DNA from: Omphalotus guepiniiformis
Taxonomy: Eukaryota > Basidiomycota > Agaricomycetes > Agaricales > Omphalotaceae
Direction: 5' to 3'
DNA length: 64,000 nucleotides
Assembly: GCA_028554645.1 (NCBI GenBank)
Contig: JAQOOI010000018.1
Location: 1,054,001-1,118,000 of the forward strand
The position numbers were made by a program, and so were the translations under genes. Each line of letters opens with the position of its first letter. Position 1 is the stretch's first letter. Below, one piece after another: positions 43,731 to 53,083 of this stretch. The notes below the pieces were generated by a model that saw nothing but the letters and a program-made list of their open reading frames with translations, was not told the origin of the DNA and did no database searches.

Positions 43731-45398
43731 TTGCCTCTGTCTAGAGAGAGGTATAGAGGAACAAACGAAGTTATAGGAGATATAAGACTACCAAGTCCTG
43801 AGTTCTCTGATTTTACAAACATGCCTGATGAAGGAAATAATGCTACTGCTGGACCTGCTGGTCAAGGGCGAAACCCACAGCAGCAGAGACAACCAAATAA
43901 TGATGAGGCTGCGGCGAATCGAAATCCTGGAGGAAATCGGCCGCGCCGACCTCAACAAACTGAAGTAGTAGATGCATACTTACGAGAGCTACCTGCTGAG
44001 GTGCTCGCCGAAGTACAAAACGAGCAGTTACCGAAAGTCTCAAAGAAGGCACCCATATTTGATAGAGATCGTCCTGAGAAACTTGCAGGATGGCTCGAGG
44101 ACTTAGAGGAAATCTTTAGGACTTTAAATATCAGATCTGAGATGGCGAAGATCCATCTAGCCTTGAAATACATGACTTATGAGACGAGAAAGGAGCTAGC
44201 TACGCTTGATGCAGCTTCAGGAGATGATTGGGAAACATTTAGAGTTGCCTTGCTTGACTGCTATCCAGATTCTAGTGATAAGGACGGATATGGCTCGAAG
44301 CAGAGGCTCATGAGTGTAATTGAAAAGTACATGCTAGTGCCATCTGGTCAACTAGAGAAGCTTTTGGCCTTCTCGAGGGCGTATCAGATTGAAGCAAAGA
44401 AGTTAATGAGTGGACATGCTGTCATCTCGAACTTCGAGGCAGTACAAGGATATCTAGCTGCTCTAGAAGAACAGTTTAGAAAGAGAGTTATTCGAAAATT
44501 ATCAACTAATGGTACTGGAGAAGGGGTTCGTCGAAGAGATGATCCTTGGACTCTAGAGCAAGTTGTAAAAGCTGCAAAAGCTGTATGTGCTATTCCTCCT
44601 GAGGAATTATATGATGTAGGAGCGAGTTGGAGCCTACCAGGTGTCATAAACACTGGAGCTAGACCCCTCTCGAGCCGACCATCTATGACTGACAGGTTAA
44701 CTGCTATAAAGCAGGAAGAAGCACAGAATGAGTGGGAACGAAAGATTTCGTACACAGTAGATGATAACGAGACGAAAATTAAGACCATTCACCAGAAGCT
44801 AGACACTATGACGAACCAGAATCAAGAGATGATGAAGTCCTTGATAAGGATGGTACAAATGTCAAGTAGAAACACTGGAAATATGGGTCTAGCGTCTTCG
44901 ACGAATGTTGGTATGTCTTCTATGCCTAACAGAGGACTTCTGGACACGAGTAGAGTTATGCCTGCCCGTGATCTAGCTTGTTTCATGTGTGGAGGCAGAG
45001 GACATGGTTCACAAGACTGTCCAGCTCAACATCACTTTGTAAGTAAGGGATGGATGAAGCGAAATGCGAGGAATAGATGGGAACTAAAGGATGGTTCGCC
45101 ACTTCCTTGGATAAATGAAGGAGATAAAGAGACTAGAAAAGAAAAGATTGAGAAAATTGCAAAAGAGAAGGGATGGGATGTAGAAGTCCACCCAGATCAG
45201 TTCTTATATGAAGTAGAATCTATGCCAAATGCATACCAGGTGCAGCTGCACGAAGCTAGCCCCCTGGGAATGGAAAATAATGAAGTTGATACATTGGCTG
45301 TACAAGTACTTGAACAGCTAGAAAGGATGGGAGTTGAGTATAAGGCCTTGTCTGATGGACAAGTGTCTATAAACACTCCTGGAGGTTCGAAAAACTAA
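43731..45398 (+). CDS. gag: element B Gag
   Basis: Open frame of 555 codons ending TAA at 45396-45398. It has a capsid-like central part (GWLEDLEEIFRTLNIRSEM, LALKYMTYETRKELATLD) and the zinc knuckle CFMCGGRGHGSQDC (C-x2-C-x4-H-x4-C) near residue 420. The first ATG in frame is at 43821 (MPDEGNN), but the frame is open upstream to about 43566 with Arg/Ser-rich sequence, as in element A. Initiation is therefore uncertain. Gag assembles the particle and binds element RNA. Eight bases after its stop lies the protease ATG. The preceding GAAAAAC at 45389-45395 could serve as a -1 slippery site. Confidence 0.88.
   Translation: MPLSRERYRGTNEVIGDIRLPSPEFSDFTNMPDEGNNATAGPAGQGRNPQQQRQPNNDEAAANRNPGGNRPRRPQQTEVVDAYLRELPAEVLAEVQNEQLPKVSKKAPIFDRDRPEKLAGWLEDLEEIFRTLNIRSEMAKIHLALKYMTYETRKELATLDAASGDDWETFRVALLDCYPDSSDKDGYGSKQRLMSVIEKYMLVPSGQLEKLLAFSRAYQIEAKKLMSGHAVISNFEAVQGYLAALEEQFRKRVIRKLSTNGTGEGVRRRDDPWTLEQVVKAAKAVCAIPPEELYDVGASWSLPGVINTGARPLSSRPSMTDRLTAIKQEEAQNEWERKISYTVDDNETKIKTIHQKLDTMTNQNQEMMKSLIRMVQMSSRNTGNMGLASSTNVGMSSMPNRGLLDTSRVMPARDLACFMCGGRGHGSQDCPAQHHFVSKGWMKRNARNRWELKDGSPLPWINEGDKETRKEKIEKIAKEKGWDVEVHPDQFLYEVESMPNAYQVQLHEASPLGMENNEVDTLAVQVLEQLERMGVEYKALSDGQVSINTPGGSKN
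45389..45395 (+). promoter_or_regulatory. possible -1 frameshift heptamer between gag and protease (element B)
   Basis: G-AAA-AAC directly before the gag stop TAA. It is near-canonical (the A-site AAC to AAA slip is strong, the P-site pairing is imperfect). The -1 frame is open through the protease ATG at 45407. Confidence 0.4.
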
Positions 45399-45406
45399 TA
45401 CTTTCG

Positions 45407-46759
45407 ATGAAGGAGCTTAAACAGGTGCTAGTTGGTGCAAAGAAGTTACCTAGCCCTGTTCCCAGCAAAGCTCCGGAGGAAGATAATGCTGGAAAGACGT
45501 CTAGACGCCTCGAAGTGGTGCTAGAGCGTCCTAAGAACTTTAATCGACACTTGTATAAACCCATAAACATGACGGATGAGTCGTTGGAAACCCCTGAGCC
45601 CGAATTAGGCAAAGAGGCGCCCGCGCATAACGTCCCGGAAACGAAAAACTTAAATAAAAGACCATTTGATAACATAAAGCCTATTGAGAGACGAATCCAA
45701 CCACCAAAGGAGGGTCTAGAAACGTCCCCAGTGACCGCTAGAACACCTAGTGTGGATATAGAAGAGTCTCGAGGCTCGGCGAAGAAGAAAGTAACATTTG
45801 ATTTGCCTAAGGGACCTGAATACAAACTACAAAGTGGCGTGTACAGGCCTGGAGTTGCTGAAGAAGTTGCAACGAAGATATTAAAGAGTGAAATACCTAT
45901 AAGTATGGAAGAAGTAATTGCTATTTCCCCTACTTTGCAGAAAATATTGAATAGAAAGACTAAGAATAGTCGAGTATATAAGAGGCCTCTAAAGGCATTT
46001 GTACAAGAGATTAGAGACGAGGAAAACCCAGAAGACACTGATCTACCTGAGGATTCTATTTCTTTGCCATATGACACTCAAGTAGTGGATATTGATGATC
46101 TAGCATGGGGAGACTGCTTTGTACAGGTCCTCGAAGGCTCGAGCGGCTTGCAAACAGGATCTTTAGTCCATGTAGATGTTGTAGAACAATATCTCGAAGA
46201 TGTTCCGCCATCTGAACGAGGAAAGATTATCATTGTAGCCAGACCAAGTGATAGTCTGCGAGTTATCTTTCCTGATATTAATAAACAAGGGCCAGTCGAG
46301 TGTATACTTGACAGTGGGTCTCAAATAGTATCAATGGACACGGATATAGCAATGGGACTAGGTCTAGCCTGGGATCCAAAGACTGTTATCCATATGCAAA
46401 GTGCTAGTGGACAGCTAAGCCCAACCAGGGGTCTAGCTAGGAACGTACCGTTTACCTTTGGTGAAATAGTCGTTTATATGCAGATTCATGTGATGGATAA
46501 AGCTCCATATAAAGTTCTGTTGGGAAGACCCTTCGATGTTTTAACAGAAAGTAATATTAAGACAAATAAGGATGGAAGTCAAGAATTAACAATTCGAGAC
46601 CCTAATTCTGGCATGACCTGCACAATGGGAACATATGAACGAGGCAGAGGTATTGGACCGAAGCCTGAAGGAGAAGAAAAACTTACACCAGCTACCCAAA
46701 AAGCTGCAGAAGAGGAAAGAAGTCCACAAGATGGAAATTTTCAATCCTCGAAGATCTGA
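45407..46759 (+). CDS. element B aspartic protease (retropepsin-like) segment
   Basis: 450 residues. A long charged N-terminal part leads to the retropepsin core with CILDSGSQIVSMD (active site, about residue 302) and KVLLGRPFDVLTESN. It is closely similar to the protease of element A around VLLGRPFD and to the C-terminal MGTYERGRG block also seen in element C. It processes Gag and Pol. The frame ends at TGA 46757-46759, 16 nt after the heptamer AAATTTT (46735-46741), from which -1 reading enters pol. Confidence 0.9.
   Translation: MKELKQVLVGAKKLPSPVPSKAPEEDNAGKTSRRLEVVLERPKNFNRHLYKPINMTDESLETPEPELGKEAPAHNVPETKNLNKRPFDNIKPIERRIQPPKEGLETSPVTARTPSVDIEESRGSAKKKVTFDLPKGPEYKLQSGVYRPGVAEEVATKILKSEIPISMEEVIAISPTLQKILNRKTKNSRVYKRPLKAFVQEIRDEENPEDTDLPEDSISLPYDTQVVDIDDLAWGDCFVQVLEGSSGLQTGSLVHVDVVEQYLEDVPPSERGKIIIVARPSDSLRVIFPDINKQGPVECILDSGSQIVSMDTDIAMGLGLAWDPKTVIHMQSASGQLSPTRGLARNVPFTFGEIVVYMQIHVMDKAPYKVLLGRPFDVLTESNIKTNKDGSQELTIRDPNSGMTCTMGTYERGRGIGPKPEGEEKLTPATQKAAEEERSPQDGNFQSSKI
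46735..46741 (+). promoter_or_regulatory. -1 frameshift heptamer between protease and pol (element B)
   Basis: A-AAT-TTT in the protease frame, a canonical slippery site. The next codon in the -1 frame is TCA, followed by open pol sequence. The same heptamer is found at the same point in element C. Confidence 0.7.
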
Positions 46760-49700
46760 CAGGCCATCAGGGAGAGGTTGCTGTAAGTATTGGCCTAGGA
46801 AAAGATGGTAGATATGAAATAACTGGGTATAGACTGCCTGATGAGGAGACATTCTCTAATAATGAGAAGGCTGAGGCATATGTATATGCATCTCGAGCTA
46901 GCATTGAAGAGAGTGATCCCAAGGCTGCCCTTATGCTTAAAAGCTACATGAAGAAGGAAATAACCGAAGATAATTGCAAGGTATATTGTACTTGGCGTGA
47001 AGCTAGAGTACAGGATGAGAAAGTACCTTCGAGACCTGCGTATGAGGGTCTCGAGGCAGCTACTGTATTCAATACGGCTGCTCGAACTGAGAAAATGGTT
47101 CGGCGAATGCCAAACTTACACTGTAGGATCCTACCTCGTGGAAGTAAGGCTAGATTTCGAAAACCGTTTGCAGTATTCGGCAGTAAGTACAAACCTGTGG
47201 CAATAAAAGTGAAACCAGTAAAAACTACGCTTCCAGAAGAGTTCAGGATAGAAAGGCACATAACTGGTGACCCGCTAGAAGGGATGCCGACTTTGTCACC
47301 AAATCCACCAGACTTCACACCTGGAGAACGTTATAATGAAGAAAGAAAAGCTATTATTGAGAAGAATCATGATGAAGACTTCTTATGGCCTGAAGAAATG
47401 AAGCTAGTACATCACTTAATGAAGGTACAAGAGAAAGGTTTTGCATGGGAAGCTTCAGAAGGGGGAACTTTCAAGACAGAGTTCTTTCCACCTGTTAAAT
47501 TTCCTGTTATACCACATACTCCATGGGTCGAGAGGAATATACCTATTCCGCCCGGGATCTATGGAGATGTATGCAAAATAATTAAAGATAAGATTGATTC
47601 TGGGGTCTACGAACCCTCGAGCTCCTCTTATAGATCCAGATGGTTCTGTGTTTTGAAGAAAGATGGCAAAAGTTTACGGCTAGTACACAGTCTAGAACCG
47701 TTAAATAAGGTCACAATTCAACACTCAGGCATACCTCCTGCTACGGCTGATATAGCTAGAAGCTTTGCAGGCAGATCTTGTATTGGACTGCTAGATGTAT
47801 TTGTAGGCTATGATGAAAGGCTCGTAGATGAGGGATCGAGGGATTTGACGACGTTTCAAACTCCTTTTGGCCCTCACCGACTTGTAAAACTACCAATGGG
47901 TTGGACTAACTCAGTACCAATCTATCATGATGATATCACTTATATATTGAAAGAAGAAATTCCACACATAACGAGACCCTATATAGATGATGTTCCAGTG
48001 AAAGGACCGTCTACTAGATATGAGCTCGAAGGTGGAGGATACGAAACAATTCCTGAGAACAGTGGAATTAGAAGATTTGTATGGGAACACATGCAAAATA
48101 TGAATAGAATTGTTCAACGAATGAAACATGCTGGAGGAACCTTCTCAGGACCTAAAGCATTCATTTGCTGCGCAGAAGGAAATGTTGTGGGACATAGAGT
48201 CTCGTATGAGGGTGAATTACCTGAAGAAAAGATGGCTAAGACCATTTTGTCATGGGATGCAACTCAATGGACGAAGCGTACACACGTTAAATCATTCTTG
48301 GGGACTGCAGGACAACTCAGGATGTTCATTAAAGACTATGCAAAGAAGGCTAGACCCCTCACGAGGTTGACTAGTTCACAAGTTCCCTTTGAGATAGGAG
48401 AAAAAGAGTTAGAAGCCGTCGAGCTATTAAAAGAAGGCATTAGAAATGCTCCTGCATTGAAACCAATTGATTATTCGTTGTCTAGCGGCATTACTCTAGC
48501 AGTGGATACATCATGGATGGCTGTAGGATATTATTTATACCAAAGAGATCCTAAAGATCCTAAGAAGAAGTTTTATAACTACTTTGGATCTATAACATTA
48601 AATGAACGAGAAGCAAGGTTCTCACAGCCTAAGAGAGAGTTATATGGGCTCAAGCTCGCGCTAGCCCATACTTACTACCAAACTTATGGTTGTAGGGATC
48701 TAACTGTAGAAACGGATGCTAGCTACATAAAAGGGATGTTAGATAACCCAAGTAGTGGCCCAAATGCAACTATTAATCGTTGGATTGAAGAAATAAGAAA
48801 GTATCACTTTGAATTGGTACATATCAAGGGGTCTATACATGGACCTGATGGACTATCTAGACCACCACCGGGTAGTGAACCAACAGAGAGATTACCTGCT
48901 GAAGAGGAAGATTATCTAGATGAAGATGATGGGGAACCATTGCGGTTTCGTCAGGAAGATGAGAATGAGCAGGGCCCTTATGACTTTGAAGACTTTAAGC
49001 ATGAAATAGACTCTAGAGGTGGATACTTACAGGGTCTAGCCTTGTCAGTAGAAGACTTCGAAGATGATATTCAAGAATTAATTGAAGAAGAACGAAGATT
49101 CGCCTACTGGCGAGAACACATACTATTTGAACAAGGAAAGACTCTAGACCAGTTTGCACAGGTTCTAGTAGCTCCTGAATCGACAGAAGAATGGGAACAT
49201 GATCATCCTTATATGGAAGAACATAGAACTACCATAGGGATTGAGCTAGATCGACTGCTACCAAGAATAAAAGAGTTCTTAATGCATCCTGAATCGGATA
49301 TGCTGGATGAGATGGATGCTCGAGCTCGAAAGAAATTTCTTTCGAAGGCGTCTCGATACTTCGTCGACAAGAAAGGACGTATGTATCGAAGAAATGATGA
49401 AGTTGGTGGACAACATCAGCTAATAGTTGAGAAAGGACGCCGTATGTATATCCTGCATAGTGCTCATGATCATTTGGGACACAAAGGAATGTATGCTACG
49501 AAGGCTGTGATAGAAAAGAGGTTCTGGTGGCCAGAACTGGAGCGAGATGTCAACTGGTTCGTGAAAACGTGTCAGGCATGTCAAGATCGAGCTCTAGCGC
49601 TATTGAAAATACCACCTACCCTTACTCACACCCCTTCTCTGTTCCAGAAGGTACATGTGGATGTATTCAAAGTATCTCCGGCTAGTAATGGCTGTAAGAA

Positions 49701-50808
49701 CGTTGTACATGGCCGATGTGCTTTATCTTCTTGGTCAGAGGGACGAGCAATCAGAGATGAGACAGCTCGAGCCTTAGGCGAATGGTTCTTTGAAGATATA
49801 ATATGTAGATGGGGTTGCCCTCAAGAAGTGGTAACTGATAATGCTAGAAGCATGATTGCAATGTTGAAATGGCTGGAAGAGAAGTATGGGATTAAAGGGA
49901 TTCGTATCTCAGCCTATAATTCTCAAGCCAATGGAAAGATTGAAAGAGCACACTTTGATATCCGTCAAGCTTTAGTAAAAGCAACGGGAGGTGATCTTAA
50001 ACGTTGGTACTGGTTTCTCAAACATGTGCTTTGGGCAGACAGAGTAACAACTAGAAGAGGATTTGGATGTTCTCCTTACTTCTTAGTAACTGGAGCAGAA
50101 CCAATACTGCCTCTAGACCTTATAGAATCAACTTGGTTGGTAGAAGTACCAGATAGAGTCCTTACTTACGAAGAATTGATCGGCTACAGGGCTAGAGCCT
50201 TGGCAAAGCATAGAACTCATGTTATGGGCATGATTTCCAGGGTCGACGAAGAGAAAAGAAGAACTATGAAGAAGTTTGAACAAGATTATGAACATGTAAT
50301 AAAAGACTATGATTTCAAACCTGGAACTCTAGTACAAGTTCGAAACACTCAAATTGAGAAGAGCTTGGACAGGAAGATGTATCCAAGGTATAGAGGACCT
50401 ATGATTGTCATCAGACGAACTAAGGGTGGTGCCTACATTATTGCTGAAATGGATGGCTCGGTACTTAAAGAAAAGATTGCTGCCTTTCGCGTACTGCCGC
50501 ATTTTGCAAGATATGAGCCTATAGACCTACCTACGAACGTGCTAGACCTCATAGACCTTACTGCAGAACAGTTAGAACGTATGGTGAACGAAGATGAGGA
50601 TACTTACGACGAACAAAGTCGAGATTACATTTTTGACTCCATTCCGAACTTAAGAATGCCTCGAGATGAGGAATATGAAGATGATTCTGATGAAGAAGAT
50701 GATCATCCTTCTCCTGAGAGGGATTTAAGCGCAGAACCTGAAGAGATCACTGGAGTGCGGACTAGAAGCAATAAACAGTTTGTTCTATTGCGTCGAAGTG
50801 GTACTTAA
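46741..50808 (+). CDS. pol: element B pol: reverse transcriptase, RNase H, integrase
   Basis: Open frame of 1355 residues counted from the frameshift point; the first ATG, at 46933, is probably not the true start. The RT contains VIPHTPWVERNIPIPPG, LVHSLEPLNKVT, LVKLPMGWTNSVPIYHDD and catalytic YIDD (about residue 413). RNase H has LAVDTSWMAVGYYLYQ, KRELYGLKLAL, VETDASYIKGM and HGPDGLSRP. The integrase has the zinc site HSAHDHLGH ... CQAC and the triad in HVDVFKV, VTDNARSM and NGKIERAH, with a C-terminal GPMIVIRRTKGGAYII domain. An acidic tail closes the protein. All catalytic residues are intact. Similarity to pol of element C is high, to element A lower. The RNase H and integrase order marks it as Ty3-like rather than copia-like. 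Confidence 0.96.
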   Translation, partial: SILEDLTGHQGEVAVSIGLGKDGRYEITGYRLPDEETFSNNEKAEAYVYASRASIEESDPKAALMLKSYMKKEITEDNCKVYCTWREARVQDEKVPSRPAYEGLEAATVFNTAARTEKMVRRMPNLHCRILPRGSKARFRKPFAVFGSKYKPVAIKVKPVKTTLPEEFRIERHITGDPLEGMPTLSPNPPDFTPGERYNEERKAIIEKNHDEDFLWPEEMKLVHHLMKVQEKGFAWEASEGGTFKTEFFPPVKFPVIPHTPWVERNIPIPPGIYGDVCKIIKDKIDSGVYEPSSSSYRSRWFCVLKKDGKSLRLVHSLEPLNKVTIQHSGIPPATADIARSFAGRSCIGLLDVFVGYDERLVDEGSRDLTTFQTPFGPHRLVKLPMGWTNSVPIYHDDITYILKEEIPHITRPYIDDVPVKGPSTRYELEGGGYETIPENSGIRRFVWEHMQNMNRIVQRMKHAGGTFSGPKAFICCAEGNVVGHRVSYEGELPEEKMAKTILSWDATQWTKRTHVKSFLGTAGQLRMFIKDYAKKARPLTRLTSSQVPFEIGEKELEAVELLKEGIRNAPALKPIDYSLSSGITLAVDTSWMAVGYYLYQRDPKDPKKKFYNYFGSITLNEREARFSQPKRELYGLKLALAHTYYQTYGCRDLTVETDASYIKGMLDNPSSGPNATINRWIEEIRKYHFELVHIKGSIHGPDGLSRPPPGSEPTERLPAEEEDYLDEDDGEPLRFRQEDENEQGPYDFEDFKHEIDSRGGYLQGLALSVEDFEDDIQELIEEERRFAYWREHILFEQGKTLDQFAQVLVAPESTEEWEHDHPYMEEHRTTIGIELDRLLPRIKEFLMHPESDMLDEMDARARKKFLSKASRYFVDKKGRMYRRNDEVGGQHQLIVEKGRRMYILHSAHDHLGHKGMYATKAVIEKRFWWPELERDVNWFVKTCQACQDRALALLKIPPTLTHTPSLFQKVHVDVFKVSPASNGCKNVVHGRCALSSWSEGRAIRDETARALGEWFFEDIICRWGCPQEVVTDNARSMIAMLKWLEEKYGIKGIRISAYNSQANGKIERAHFDIRQALVKATGGDLKRWYWFLKHVLWADRVTTRRGFGCSPYFLVTGAEPILPLDLIESTWLVEVPDRVLTYEELIGYRARALAKHRTHVMGMISRVDEEKRRTMKKFEQDYEHVIKDYDFKPGTLVQVRNTQIEKSLDRKMYPRYRGPMIVIRRTKGGAYIIAEMDGSVLKEKIAAFRVLPHFARYEPIDLPTNVLDLIDLTAEQLERMVNEDEDTYDEQSRDYIFDSIPNLRMPRDEEYEDDSDEEDDHPSPERDLSAEPEEITGVRTRSNKQFVLLRRSGT

Positions 50809-50999
50809 TCGATATTCTGAAGGCTCGAAGTAATGACAGTAATAAGAAACTCAAAAGAGTTATATGTACGAGGGTATAGGAACTATATCATGAGTTGGGA
50901 GTGTAAAGTAGGTTGGAGACTCTGAATATAGGGTCTAGCGCCTATTCTCACAACAATTCAGTTAGAAAGAACTAGATTACGGAGATCGACGAAACTTAC

Positions 51000-52324
51000 T
51001 TAGGCACTGCTAGAGTTGGTAGCTGTGGTATCAGCTGAGCTAGACCCAGCCTCCTCCATGGTAGCATCTTGAGGGGTCTCCGAAGATGAAGAATCAGCGG
51101 TTTGCTTGTCCTCGACTGAGAGACGACTAAATTGCTCTCGTTGAATGTTGTCCATCTGTTTAACAACGAACTGGTATTGATTGGCATGGAAATGTACAGC
51201 ATGCTGAAGAGTGACTTGTTCGGTACGAAGGAAATTGAGAACTGAGCGTAAAGCTTCGACGCTAAGCTTGGGCAGTTCGAGATATGGAGTGAGCGCGATA
51301 TGACGGAAAGTTGTAGCGATGGCGGCTTCTCGTAGGGTCTTATCCTCTGGTCAATATGATCAGTAGGGTCGAGACAGGGAGAACCCATGCTTACTTACCC
51401 TCAATATCCTCACGAAGATCGGAAATGGGTTGCTCGAGGCGAATGCGCTTGCCATTGGCAGCTGCAATGTTATCCTGAGCAACTGATAAGTAATACATGG
51501 CCTTGAGGTAGGAACGAGAACGTACATCCATTCCAGGTACATCGCCGAGGGCCAATGAAAGAGTAGAAGAACGATTCGCGACGTCCTGAACGTTCGGCGA
51601 AGTTATAATATGATGGATAAGAAGACACCGCACTTACCCTGACCTTCTTGTTGAACTTGAGGCCAGGTGGAAGGCTTAATTCTTGAGAAGGGGCATGCAT
51701 GGATGCAGAAAGACCCAATGCGGCTGCGAGTCCGGCTTTATAGTCCTAAACTTAGGTCAAGTCGGAGTCTCGACCTAAGAAATATGGATACTTACTGGAG
51801 TAGAAGCAATCCGACCTCCGACGAACTCGATCTCATCATCATCATCATCGTCTTCGATGATAAGAGGAGATTTAACGTTCTGTGAAGAGTATAGAATGAA
51901 GCTTGTAAAGATTAATGAGGAAAGAGGAGAGTTACCTTGCGCTTGCGAGTGGGCTGTCGAAGCACCTCGAGCTTGGCAAAGAACTCCTCGAGCCCATTTA
52001 GATGGTAGGGACGATTTACCCCATCAATCTCTGTAATAGCTATCACAGTGTTGAGTCCTTTCTGGAAGGTATCAAAGGCGATATCATCCTTGGCCACCAC
52101 TTTGGCATTCAAAGGCTTTGACTATGAAGAAATATGAGCTCGACGAAGCCTGAAGAATATAATAAACAAACCATATGATCGGCTAGAGCCGTCACGACTG
52201 GTCCTAGAAGCTTGGGACTGGCTTTGGGGAAGGCTTGAACGGCTTGAGCGGCAGTAATGGCCTCTTGAGTCTCCTTTAACCATTGATCCCTCTCGGGCCA
52301 GGTCTTGTTGGATCCTCGAGCCAT
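51000..52324 (-). CDS. antisense accessory protein X2 of element B
   Basis: Unknown family. Six exons (52324-52172, 52121-51936, 51879-51796, 51745-51638, 51585-51399, 51346-51000) give 354 residues in exact phase. It starts MARGSNKTWPERDQWLKETQ; the KTWPER signature is shared with X2 of element C. The first exon is 153 nt and the acidic exon (IIEDDDDDDEIEFVGG) 84 nt in both, so the intron positions are conserved. The acidic stretch is followed by LGLSASMHAPSQE, also shared, and by a helical C-terminal domain (LSVEALRSVLNFLRTEQVTL). A TATA box (TATAAAGG, 52435-52428) lies about 104 nt before the ATG. The gene is convergent with pol, with 191 bp between the two stops. The function is unknown; conservation between two diverged families argues for selection. 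Confidence 0.8.
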
Positions 52325-52427
52325 GTGACGATGAAATATGAACGAGAAGAAGACGAAAGTAAGGTCGAGAATGCAGGTTGAAGGTCTTAAAGTGTACTGA
52401 TAACTTGGACCCACCTTCGGCGACCCT

Positions 52428-52435
52428 CCTTTATA
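52428..52435 (-). promoter_or_regulatory. TATA box of antisense gene X2 (element B)
   Basis: TATAAAGG on the minus strand about 104 nt before the X2 ATG, nearly the same distance as in element C (103 nt). Confidence 0.55.
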
Positions 52436-52536
52436 CTTTTCTGACTGAAAGCGGAACTCCTGGTCCCTTCGACGAAGTAACATGCCCGACTGATTAAGGC
52501 ACCCTGGACTTAACTAAGGACTAGCCGAGATATGCA

Positions 52537-52573
52537 GCGGGGACGCTGAACTTCTTTTGGTTTGGGGGAGAGG
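52537..52573 (+). other. internal copy of the polypurine-tract module upstream of X2 (element B)
   Basis: CGGGGACG followed by TTGGTTTGGGGGAGA, closely similar to the sequence at 55481-55512 that forms the true polypurine tract before the 3' LTR. It lies between X1 and X2. It could be a duplicated promoter block of the antisense genes or a central polypurine tract. Confidence 0.5.
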
Positions 52574-53083
52574 AGTCCATCTAGGACATAGAATTTTGAA
52601 ATTTCTAAAGATTTCATAAAAACGAAACTTAAGTGTTTTAGATTTCAATAAATCAACATCTAAGATTGGTTGAAACGAACAAATAAGTGCCTGAGGCACA
52701 GAAGTGATAAGTAAGGGCACGAGACTTATAAATAAAGGGGTCTAGTTACTACTTATTACCTTCGAGCTGGGATTTCTCTAAGTCGAGTCCATACTTACAG
52801 CCTCGACGAAGGCAATCTTAAAGATATTAAATTAAATTTGAACTTAACAATGGATTCACACATAAAGAAAGAACATGAAAGCTTTTATTTGGCACTAAGG
52901 CCACGAGATTTCTATGTACATGGTACAAGAAATGAAAAACAAAGATATTTGGGCCTCTATGAAGAGAACCCTTGCTAGATATAATGATTTTGGAGCTCTA
53001 TAAAGAGACTCCCTGCTGCGATGTAATGAAAATATTATTTAAAGTCCGAAGACTGTAGGCTACGCCTCGACGAAGATCCCGAG
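52574..53083. other. spacer between X1 and X2 of element B
   Basis: About 510 bp between the 3' end of X1 and the promoter of X2, AT-rich, with no supported gene. Confidence 0.45.

Noticed and set aside
46933..50808. ATG at 46933 as the true start of pol in element B
   Set aside because: The frame is open and conserved with A and C back to the slippery heptamer at 46741, 192 nt upstream.
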